From the NCBI GenBank assembly GCA_025965735.1, contig JAOPWK010000300.1:1-5784 (forward strand): 5,784 nt of DNA. Reading direction: 5' to 3'. Under the pieces are notes generated by a model, which was given only the letters and a program-made list of their open reading frames with translations, searched no databases and was not told where the DNA came from. The translations under genes were made by a program, and so were the position numbers. This stretch comes from Frankiales bacterium (GTDB taxonomy: Bacteria > Actinomycetota > Actinomycetes > Mycobacteriales > SCTD01). Below are positions 1 through 5,471 of this stretch, in pieces (positions within the stretch are counted from its first letter, which is position 1; each line of letters begins with the position of its first letter).

Positions 1-468
1 GCCCGCGCGGGCGTCGCGCTGCGCACCGTGTTCGGCCACTTCTCCGACATGGAGACGCTGTGGGCCGAGGCAGGGCAGCGCGAGCTGGCCAAGCTCGGCA
101 GCCTGGCCCAGCCGGTCGACCCCTCACTGCCACGGGCGCAGCGGGTGGCGGACTTCTGCGCCTCGCGGGCGCGGGTTCTCGAGGCGCTGCTCCCGGTCAT
201 GCGCGCAGCCCGGCTGCGCGAGCACGCGTCTCCGCAGCTGCTCACCAACCGGCGGCTGTTCATCGAGGCCGGTGACGCGGAGGCCGAGCAGGTCTTCGCC
301 GCCGAGCTGGACCCGCTCGACCCGACCGGCCGCGCCCGACGGCTCGACGCGCTCTACCTGGCGGCCAGTGCATCGGCCTGGGAGGCGCTGCGGCACGATC
401 GCGACCTGTCGGTGGAGGAGGCCACGTCCGTGATGCGCCGCCTCGTCGACGGCGTCCTGCCCGACTGA
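1..468 (+). CDS. TetR-family transcriptional regulator, C-terminal part (5' end outside window)
   Basis: The reading frame is open from base 1 and ends at TGA 466-468, giving 155 visible residues. The first ~24 residues (ARAGVALRTVFGHFSDMETL and onward) match the end of a TetR helix-turn-helix: the recognition helix with the typical RTVFxHFxDxExLW pattern that leads into helix 4. The rest is an all-helical, Ala/Leu/Arg-rich segment as expected of the ligand-binding and dimerisation domain, which is too variable to indicate an inducer. A GTG at 28-30 is only an internal Val of the recognition helix, so it should not be taken as the start. The first ~25-35 residues of the DNA-binding domain lie before the window. 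The acyl-CoA synthetase starts 29 bases downstream on the same strand, so co-transcription and local repression of the operon are likely (inference). The operator would be upstream, outside the window. Confidence 0.87.
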   Translation, partial: ARAGVALRTVFGHFSDMETLWAEAGQRELAKLGSLAQPVDPSLPRAQRVADFCASRARVLEALLPVMRAARLREHASPQLLTNRRLFIEAGDAEAEQVFAAELDPLDPTGRARRLDALYLAASASAWEALRHDRDLSVEEATSVMRRLVDGVLPD

Positions 469-485
469 CCTGCACGACCCCTGAT

Positions 486-490
486 GGAGG
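486..490 (+). promoter_or_regulatory. Ribosome binding site of the acyl-CoA synthetase gene
   Basis: GGAGG lies 7 bases before the GTG at 498. It fixes the GTG as the start, since no other in-frame start nearby has a comparable Shine-Dalgarno sequence. Confidence 0.8.
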
Positions 491-497
491 AACGCCC

Positions 498-2015
498 GTG
501 ACCTCGCTCGTCACCGCCTCGACGCTGTCCCGCCGCGCCGAGGAGGCCCTGGAACGGCTGGGCGACCACCAGGCCCTGTTCTTCGAGGGCACCTGGCAGA
601 CCTCCGGCGAGCTCGCCGCCCGCGCCCGCCGCGCCGCCGCCGGGTTCACGGCGCTGGGCGTCAAGCCCGGCGACCGGGTCGTGCTGTTCATGGCCAACTG
701 CCCCGAGGTCGGCATCGCCTACTCGGCGCTGTGGCGCGCCGGCGCGGTGGCGACGCCGGTGCTGTTCCTGCTGACCGAGGACGAGCTGCGGCACGTCCTC
801 AAGGACTCGGGCGCCGTCGCCATCATCACCACGCCGGAGTTCCTCCCGAAGATCCTCACCGTCGCGGACGGCCTGCCCGTCGTCGTGGTCGGAGGGGAGG
901 GGGGCACGACCACCTTCGCGGAGCTCGAAGCAGGGAACGAGCTCCCGCTGGTCGACCGCACGCCGGAGGACCTGGCCGCGCTGCTCTACACCGGTGGCAC
1001 CACCGGCCGCAGCAAGGGCGTCGCGCTGACCCACGCCGGCCTGGACGCCGCGGGCGCCGCCGGCTATCACGCGGCCTACCGCCCCGGCCGCCGCGTCGGC
1101 CTGCTGCCGCTGCCGCTGGCGCACGTCTACGGCCTGATGGTCAGCGTCACCGGCCTGCACGCCCTGGAGCCGGGGCAGTCGGTGCTGATGCGCTGGTTCG
1201 ATCCGGCCGGCTTCGTGTCGCTGGTCGAGGAGCACCGCGTCCAGCAGGCCGCGCTCGTGCCGTCGATGCTGCAGATGCTGCTCACCCAGCCGCTCGAGGA
1301 CCACGACCTGTCCTGCCTGGAGCGGGTCAGCAGCGGCGGTGCGCCGCTGGCGGTGGAGGTGGCGCACGAGCTCGAGCGCCGCATCCCCGGTCTCGAGGTG
1401 CGCGAGGGCTACGGCTGCACGGAGACCACCGCGCTCATCGCGACCCAGCCGGTCGACGACCGCCGGCTCGGCTCGGTCGGCAAGGCTGTGGGGGGCATCG
1501 AGATCCGCATCACCGGCCCGGACGGCGACGAGCTGCCCGCTGGTCAGGACGGCGAGATCTGCGTGCGCGGACCGCTGGTGATGAAGGGGTACTGGCAGGC
1601 GCCGGAGGCGACCGCGCAGGCCATCCGCGACGGCTGGTTCCACACCGGCGACGTCGGCCACCTCGACGAGGACGGCTACCTCTACGTCGTCGACCGGATC
1701 AAGGACCTCATCATCCGCAACGGGTTCAACGTCTACCCGCGCGACGTGGAGGACGTCCTGCTGGCGCACCCCGACGTCACGGCCGCTGCCGTCGTCGGCC
1801 GCCCGGACCCGAAGGTCGGCGAGGAGGTCGTCGCGTTCGTGTCGCTGAGCCCCGGCTCGACCGTCACCGGCGACGCGCTGGTGGAGTACACGAAGGAGCA
1901 CATCAGCGCGGCGAAGTACCCCCGCGAGGTGCGGGTGGTCGACTCCATCCCGCTGACCAGCGTGCTCAAGACCGATCGCAAGGCGCTGCGGGCGCAGGTG
2001 CGGGGACAGGGCTGA
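498..2015 (+). CDS. AMP-forming acyl-CoA synthetase (FadD-like, ANL superfamily)
   Basis: This 505-residue protein has the full set of adenylate-forming enzyme motifs and normal family length. The P-loop YTGGTTGRSKG is at residues 164-174, an HVYG (A4-like) motif at 209-212, GYGCTET with catalytic-type Glu309 at 304-310, and GWFHTGD with ribose-binding Asp385 at 379-385. The hinge region DRIKDLIIRNGFNVYPRDVE is at 399-418, and the C-terminal lysine is Lys491 in VLKTDRKALR. Members of the family activate a carboxylic acid with ATP to an acyl-AMP and then transfer it to CoA in the cytosol. The overall spelling is closest to FadD-like medium/long-chain or aryl/alicyclic acid ligases; the substrate cannot be deduced. 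The start is GTG behind GGAGG. The stop overlaps the next gene's ATG (TGATG), implying translational coupling. The usual Gly before the catalytic Lys is Leu490 here. All motifs needed for activity are present. Confidence 0.93.
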   Translation: MTSLVTASTLSRRAEEALERLGDHQALFFEGTWQTSGELAARARRAAAGFTALGVKPGDRVVLFMANCPEVGIAYSALWRAGAVATPVLFLLTEDELRHVLKDSGAVAIITTPEFLPKILTVADGLPVVVVGGEGGTTTFAELEAGNELPLVDRTPEDLAALLYTGGTTGRSKGVALTHAGLDAAGAAGYHAAYRPGRRVGLLPLPLAHVYGLMVSVTGLHALEPGQSVLMRWFDPAGFVSLVEEHRVQQAALVPSMLQMLLTQPLEDHDLSCLERVSSGGAPLAVEVAHELERRIPGLEVREGYGCTETTALIATQPVDDRRLGSVGKAVGGIEIRITGPDGDELPAGQDGEICVRGPLVMKGYWQAPEATAQAIRDGWFHTGDVGHLDEDGYLYVVDRIKDLIIRNGFNVYPRDVEDVLLAHPDVTAAAVVGRPDPKVGEEVVAFVSLSPGSTVTGDALVEYTKEHISAAKYPREVRVVDSIPLTSVLKTDRKALRAQVRGQG

Positions 2016-3064
2016 TGGCCGACTCCATGCGCGCCGCCCGGTTCGACTCCGCCACCCGGCGCCTGGAGGTGCAGGAGGTCCCGATCCCGGTGCCGCGCCC
2101 GCACGAGGTCCTCGTACGGGTGGAGGCGTGCGGCATCTGCCTGTCCGACGTGCACCTGCTCGACGGCACGCTGCCGACCAACCTGGCTGTCGTGACGCCC
2201 GGGCATGAGGTCGCGGGGACCGTCGAGCACGCAGGCGATCTCGTCACCGGGTGGGCGCCGGGGGACCGGGTCGTCGTGGGCGCCGGCCGCAACTGCGGCA
2301 CCTGCGTGCCCTGCACCCGCGGGATGCCCGCGGACTGCGAGGCCTTCGAGATCATGGGCTTCAGCTACGACGGCGGCTGGGCGCAGTACCTCGTGGCGCC
2401 CGCCGCCGCCCTGAGCCTGGTCCCGCGCAGCATCCCCATCGAGCAGGCGGCCGTGCTGGCGGACGCGGTGTCCACGCCGTACGCCGCCCTCACCGACCGC
2501 GCGGGCGTGCGCCCCGGCGAGGCCGTCGGCCTGTGGGGGATCGGCGGGCTCGGCGTGCACGCCGTCCAGGTCGCCCGGCTGCTCGGCGCCGCCCCCATCA
2601 TCGCGATCGACCCGCTGGCGTCGGCGCGCGAGCGGGCGCTCGGGCTGGGCGCCGACGCCGCGCTCGACCCGACGAGCGACGACGTGGTGTCCGAGATCGC
2701 ACGGCTGACCAGCGGCCGGATGCTCGACGTCGCCGTCGACCTGGTCGGCGCCAACGCCGTGCTGCGGCAGGCCGTCGAGAGCCTCGGCCGCCGCGGACGC
2801 GCGGTGATGGTCGGACTGTCGATGGACCCGATCGAGATGGGGCCGGGGGTCGTCCTCGGCGTCATGTCCCAGTCGCTGCTGGGGCACCTCGGCTACGAGA
2901 AGCGCCACCTCGATGAGCTCGTGCGGCTGGTCGAGCTGGGCCGCCTCGACGTGTCCGGCTCGGTCAGCGACCTGCTGCCCCTGGACGACGTCGCCGCGGG
3001 CGTCGAGCGGCTGACGACCAAGCAGGGCAACCCGATCCGGCTCGTCGTCCAGCCCTGGGCCTGA
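2015..3064 (+). CDS. Zinc-dependent medium-chain alcohol dehydrogenase, probably NAD+-dependent
   Basis: This 349-residue MDR-superfamily enzyme is of usual length. The N-terminal GroES-like domain carries the catalytic zinc ligands Cys42 (in CGICLSD), His64 with Glu65 (GHEVAG) and, by alignment with the SxTxY region, Asp150 in LADAVSTPY; an Asp here is known from bacterial secondary alcohol dehydrogenases. The four structural-zinc cysteines are all present: Cys94, Cys97, Cys100 and Cys108. The Rossmann domain shows GIGGLG at 175-180 and an acidic Asp199 at the end of the second strand, which favours NAD+ over NADP+ (inference). The ATG at 2015 shares its A with the TGA of the synthetase gene and has only a weak Shine-Dalgarno, so translation probably depends on coupling. 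Its frame is open upstream to 731, but that region is a shadow of the synthetase gene. The likely role is oxidising a hydroxyl group in the same pathway as the synthetase; the substrate is unknown. Confidence 0.92.
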   Translation: MADSMRAARFDSATRRLEVQEVPIPVPRPHEVLVRVEACGICLSDVHLLDGTLPTNLAVVTPGHEVAGTVEHAGDLVTGWAPGDRVVVGAGRNCGTCVPCTRGMPADCEAFEIMGFSYDGGWAQYLVAPAAALSLVPRSIPIEQAAVLADAVSTPYAALTDRAGVRPGEAVGLWGIGGLGVHAVQVARLLGAAPIIAIDPLASARERALGLGADAALDPTSDDVVSEIARLTSGRMLDVAVDLVGANAVLRQAVESLGRRGRAVMVGLSMDPIEMGPGVVLGVMSQSLLGHLGYEKRHLDELVRLVELGRLDVSGSVSDLLPLDDVAAGVERLTTKQGNPIRLVVQPWA

Positions 3065-3074
3065 TCTTCGGGGC

Positions 3075-4445
3075 TCAGCCCAGCCCGTACCGCTTGTCGA
3101 GGTACATCGCGGCGTCCGCGGCCGACAGCAGCGCCGCGGCGTCCGCGCCCTCCTCGACGGACCAGGCGATGCCCACGCTGGCCGACACCATCACCGTCTC
3201 GCCACTGGAGAGCGCCACCGGCTCGACGCATGCGCGGCGGATGGCGGCGGCGACGCGGGCGACGCCCACGTGCGTGACGTCCTCCTCGCACAGCACGACG
3301 AACTCGTCACCGCCGTAGCGCGCCACCGTGTCCGAGGCGCGGGCGCAGGCCTGCAGCCGCGGGCCGATCGTGCGCAGCAGCTCGTCGCCCGCGGCGTGCC
3401 CCCACGAGTCGTTGACGGCCTTGAACCGGTCGAGGTCGACGAGCAGCACCGCGACCTGCCCGCCGCTGCGGTGGATGCGGCTGAGCGCGTGCTGCAGCCG
3501 GTCGGCGAGCAGCGAGCGGGTGGGCAGCCCGGTGAGCGGGTCGTGCAGGGCCTGCACCAGCGCCTCGCGCTCGCGCTCGGCCCGCTGCAGCGTGCCGGCC
3601 AGGACGTTTGCGACCCCCTGCAGGAACTGCACGTCCACCGGGCTGAACTGCCGCGGCGAGGTGGCGTGCGCGCCGAGCACGCCGATCGGGCCGCCCGTCC
3701 CCTCGAGCACCACGTCGACCCCGGCCACGATGCCCCGAGCCGTCTGCTCCGCTGTCGCGGCGAACCGCTCCTCGAGCCCCAGGTGCTCGGCCACCGTCGG
3801 GTGCTGCTGCGCCAGCGTCACGGCAGCCTGGGTGCCGCCTCCCAGGGGCCAGCCGTGCTCGGCGGGCAGCGGGTCCGGGCCGACCTGCGAGCGCACCCGC
3901 AGCCGGTCGTCGGCGTCCAGCAGCAGCAGCGTGACGTAGGGGACGCCGAGCACGGAGGCGGCCCGCTCCAGGCCCTCCCGCAGCACGTCGTCCACGTCGT
4001 TGGACCGCAACGCGCGCAGGCCGAGGCCGGCGACCACGCTCTGCGCGCCGAGCGCGTGCATGAGAATGGTCTCGGCGCGGGCCCGGTCCTCGACGTCACG
4101 GGTGACGTAGAGCAGGCCCCGCACGTCCGGGTCCTCGAGCAGGTTCACGCCGTGCGTCTGGACGTGCCGCCAGCTGCCGTCGCCCTGCCGCACGCGCAGC
4201 ACGGTGACGCTGGTGCGGCCGGGCTCGCCGAGCAGCCAGCTGCGCTGCTCCAGGCACAGCGCCCGGTCGTCGGGGTGCACCCATGACAGCGCCTCCTGCC
4301 CGGTCGCCTCCTCGCGCCGGTGCCCGAGGGCGGTGGTGGCGTCGTTCACGAAGAGCACGACGCCGTCGGCGCCCACGACGGTGATGACGTCGCGGACGTG
4401 CCGCACGATGCCCTCGAACAGGGGGGCGCGCTGCTCGGCCGGCAT
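3075..4445 (-). CDS. PAS-GAF-GGDEF diguanylate cyclase
   Basis: The 456-residue soluble protein has no signal peptide or membrane segment. A PAS domain lies at ~8-120 (ITVVGADGVVLFVN, then the WVHPDD turn near 55-60 and a PAC-like end at YVTRDVEDR). A GAF domain follows at ~130-288, then a short charged signalling helix at ~285-300 entering the DPLTGLP hallmark (302-308). The GGDEF domain covers ~300-456. Its active site is intact: Asp337 and DLDRFK (337-342), N345-D346, and GGDEF at 378-382 (bases 3300-3314). The inhibitory site R369-A-S-D372 sits exactly five residues before GGDEF, so the enzyme should make c-di-GMP from two GTP and be product-inhibited (family knowledge). No EAL or HD-GYP domain is present. 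The ATG at 4445 is preferred because AGGAGG stands 6 bases before it; an upstream in-frame TTG at 4505 has no such site. The gene converges on the dehydrogenase and diverges from the glycosyltransferase-like gene. The sensed signals are unknown. Confidence 0.93.
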   Translation of the reverse strand: MPAEQRAPLFEGIVRHVRDVITVVGADGVVLFVNDATTALGHRREEATGQEALSWVHPDDRALCLEQRSWLLGEPGRTSVTVLRVRQGDGSWRHVQTHGVNLLEDPDVRGLLYVTRDVEDRARAETILMHALGAQSVVAGLGLRALRSNDVDDVLREGLERAASVLGVPYVTLLLLDADDRLRVRSQVGPDPLPAEHGWPLGGGTQAAVTLAQQHPTVAEHLGLEERFAATAEQTARGIVAGVDVVLEGTGGPIGVLGAHATSPRQFSPVDVQFLQGVANVLAGTLQRAEREREALVQALHDPLTGLPTRSLLADRLQHALSRIHRSGGQVAVLLVDLDRFKAVNDSWGHAAGDELLRTIGPRLQACARASDTVARYGGDEFVVLCEEDVTHVGVARVAAAIRRACVEPVALSSGETVMVSASVGIAWSVEEGADAAALLSAADAAMYLDKRYGLG

Positions 4446-4451
4446 CGCGCC

Positions 4452-4457
4452 CCTCCT
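4452..4457 (-). promoter_or_regulatory. Ribosome binding site of the diguanylate cyclase gene
   Basis: On the minus strand the bases read AGGAGG, a perfect anti-SD match, 6 bases before the ATG at 4445-4443. This decides the start in favour of 4445 over ATG 4478 (AGG immediately adjacent, too close) and TTG 4505 (nothing recognisable). Confidence 0.82.
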
Positions 4458-4476
4458 CTCCTGCTCGGACCGGCGC

Positions 4477-4505
4477 ATCCTGCCGGAAGATCTGCCCTGC
4501 TCCAA
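4477..4505 (-). promoter_or_regulatory. Possible sigma-70-type promoter for the diguanylate cyclase gene
   Basis: On the minus strand TTGGAG (4505-4500) and CAGGAT (4482-4477) are separated by exactly 17 bases. Each matches the consensus at only three of six positions, although A at the second and T at the last base of the -10 are kept. Transcription would begin roughly 25 bases before the ATG and include the AGGAGG. The call is weak and based only on spacing and partial matches. Confidence 0.25.
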
Positions 4506-4509
4506 CCGC

Positions 4510-4515
4510 TACCGT
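4510..4515 (+). promoter_or_regulatory. Candidate -10 element (TACCGT) for a leaderless mRNA of the glycosyltransferase-like gene
   Basis: TACCGT fits the actinobacterial TAnnnT -10 pattern and ends 7 bases before the GTG at 4523, the distance expected when transcription starts at the start codon itself. No Shine-Dalgarno sequence precedes this GTG, which agrees with a leaderless transcript. No convincing -35 box is visible. In this GC-rich DNA such a short motif could still occur by chance. Confidence 0.4.
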
Positions 4516-4522
4516 CCGGCGG

Positions 4523-5428
4523 GTGTCCCTGCCCCCCGAAGCGGTCCTCGACCTGGCCCGGCAGCGGGCAGAAGCCCGTGCCAGCAAGGACTTCGCGGAG
4601 AGCGACCGGCTCCGCGAGCAGATCGGCGCCACCGGCTGGGTGGTCCGGGACGGCCCGGAGGGCTTCGTGCTGGCGCCACGTCCCCCGTACCCCGTCCTGC
4701 CCTCGGTGGACGCCCTTCCGGACCGGAGTGACGAACCCGACACGCACCGATGCACGGTGGCGCTGCTCGTCGACGGCTGGCCGGACGACCTGCGCACCTG
4801 CGTCGAGGCGCTGCTCCAGCACGCGCCCGCAGACGTGCGTCTGGTGCTGCTGGAGAACGGCGAGACCGACGCCGGCGCCGCGGTGCACGAGCTGGCCGCC
4901 GAGCGGGTGACCGAGCTGCACGTCGAGCGCGCCGCAGGCTGGGCGCAGGCCCGTCAGGCGCTGGTGCGGTGGGACACCGCCGCCGTGCACGTGCAGCTCG
5001 ACCTGTCGACCGTCCTCGAGGGCGACGCCCTCACGCCGCTGCTCGACGCCTTGGACGACCCGAGCGTGGTGGCCGCCGGTTGGAGGGGCGTGCGGGTCGT
5101 GGACGGCTGGCGCGAGTTCGAGGACGCGGGCCCCGGTGAGGTCGAGGCGCTGCTCGGCTACCTCGTCGGCGTCCGGCGCGCGGCGGCCCTGCAGGTGCCG
5201 CTGCCGGCCAAGGCGCGCTTCTACCGCAACGCCGACATGGAGTGGTCGTTCCTGCTCCGCGAGGCGGGCCTCGGGCGGCTGGTCGCGGTCGACCTCCCGG
5301 TGCGCCAGGACCGCCACCGCGGCTACCACGACACCGACCCGGAGTACCGCGACAAGGAGTCGAAGAAGACCTACGACCGCTTCCTGCAGCGCTTCCGCGG
5401 TCGGGAGGACCTGCGGCTCAACCGTTGA
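4523..5428 (+). CDS. Glycosyltransferase family 2-like protein with an N-terminal cysteinyl-tRNA-synthetase tail-like module
   Basis: Of 301 residues, positions ~6-52 read like the extreme C-terminus of cysteinyl-tRNA synthetase: a helix ARxxARASKDFAESDRLRE, then GATGWVVRDGPEGFVL, matching the family pattern R..AR..KDFA.AD.LR....G....D.P.G. None of the synthetase catalytic motifs (HIGH, KMSKS) is present. A Pro-rich linker (~53-75) leads to a GT-A-like domain at ~76-290: an opening strand CTVALLVDGWPDDL, a CVEALLQH helix, LLENG (109-113) where family 2 enzymes usually have a DNG, AGWAQARQAL, HVQLDLS (156-162) at the DxD position, and NADMEWSFLLR (236-246) resembling the acceptor-site region. 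A basic, Tyr-rich tail (HRGYHDTDPEYRDKESKKTY, 265-284) follows. No membrane segment or signal peptide is seen. Transfer of a sugar from a nucleotide sugar is inferred; donor, acceptor and the role of the tRNA-synthetase-like module are unknown. The GTG start is chosen because the domain begins a few codons later and no upstream in-frame start exists nearby. Confidence 0.75.
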   Translation: MSLPPEAVLDLARQRAEARASKDFAESDRLREQIGATGWVVRDGPEGFVLAPRPPYPVLPSVDALPDRSDEPDTHRCTVALLVDGWPDDLRTCVEALLQHAPADVRLVLLENGETDAGAAVHELAAERVTELHVERAAGWAQARQALVRWDTAAVHVQLDLSTVLEGDALTPLLDALDDPSVVAAGWRGVRVVDGWREFEDAGPGEVEALLGYLVGVRRAAALQVPLPAKARFYRNADMEWSFLLREAGLGRLVAVDLPVRQDRHRGYHDTDPEYRDKESKKTYDRFLQRFRGREDLRLNR

Positions 5429-5471
5429 CCCGCTCTGCCGACAGGACCCAGACTGATCCCTGGGGGCTCCC

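Noticed and set aside
469..497. TetR operator between the regulator and the synthetase
   Set aside because: The 29-base gap shows no dyad symmetry and holds the synthetase ribosome site; an operator is more likely upstream of the regulator, outside the window.
354..1901. 515-codon open frame on the minus strand opposite the synthetase
   Set aside because: No family motifs, and composition (Arg, Ala, Gly, Val, His, Gln) typical of an antisense shadow; the plus-strand gene has every expected enzyme motif.
731..2014. The dehydrogenase frame is open for 428 codons upstream of its ATG, suggesting a large fusion protein
   Set aside because: The translation is Arg/Gly/Ala-rich low-complexity sequence typical of the shifted frame of a GC-rich gene, and it lies entirely over the well-defined acyl-CoA synthetase.
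1733..2908. 391-codon open frame on the minus strand opposite the dehydrogenase
   Set aside because: Antisense shadow of a conserved zinc alcohol dehydrogenase; no recognisable domain or good ribosome site.
3051..3075. Inverted repeat AGCCC/GGGCT between the convergent genes as an intrinsic terminator
   Set aside because: Only five base pairs with a 15-base loop and no T-rich tail on either strand.
3270..4286. 338-codon open frame on the plus strand opposite the cyclase
   Set aside because: Shadow of the PAS-GAF-GGDEF gene; its translation has no domain features.
4487..4496. AGATCT palindrome in the divergent intergenic region as a regulator operator
   Set aside because: A six-base palindrome with no extended dyad symmetry is too short to support an operator.
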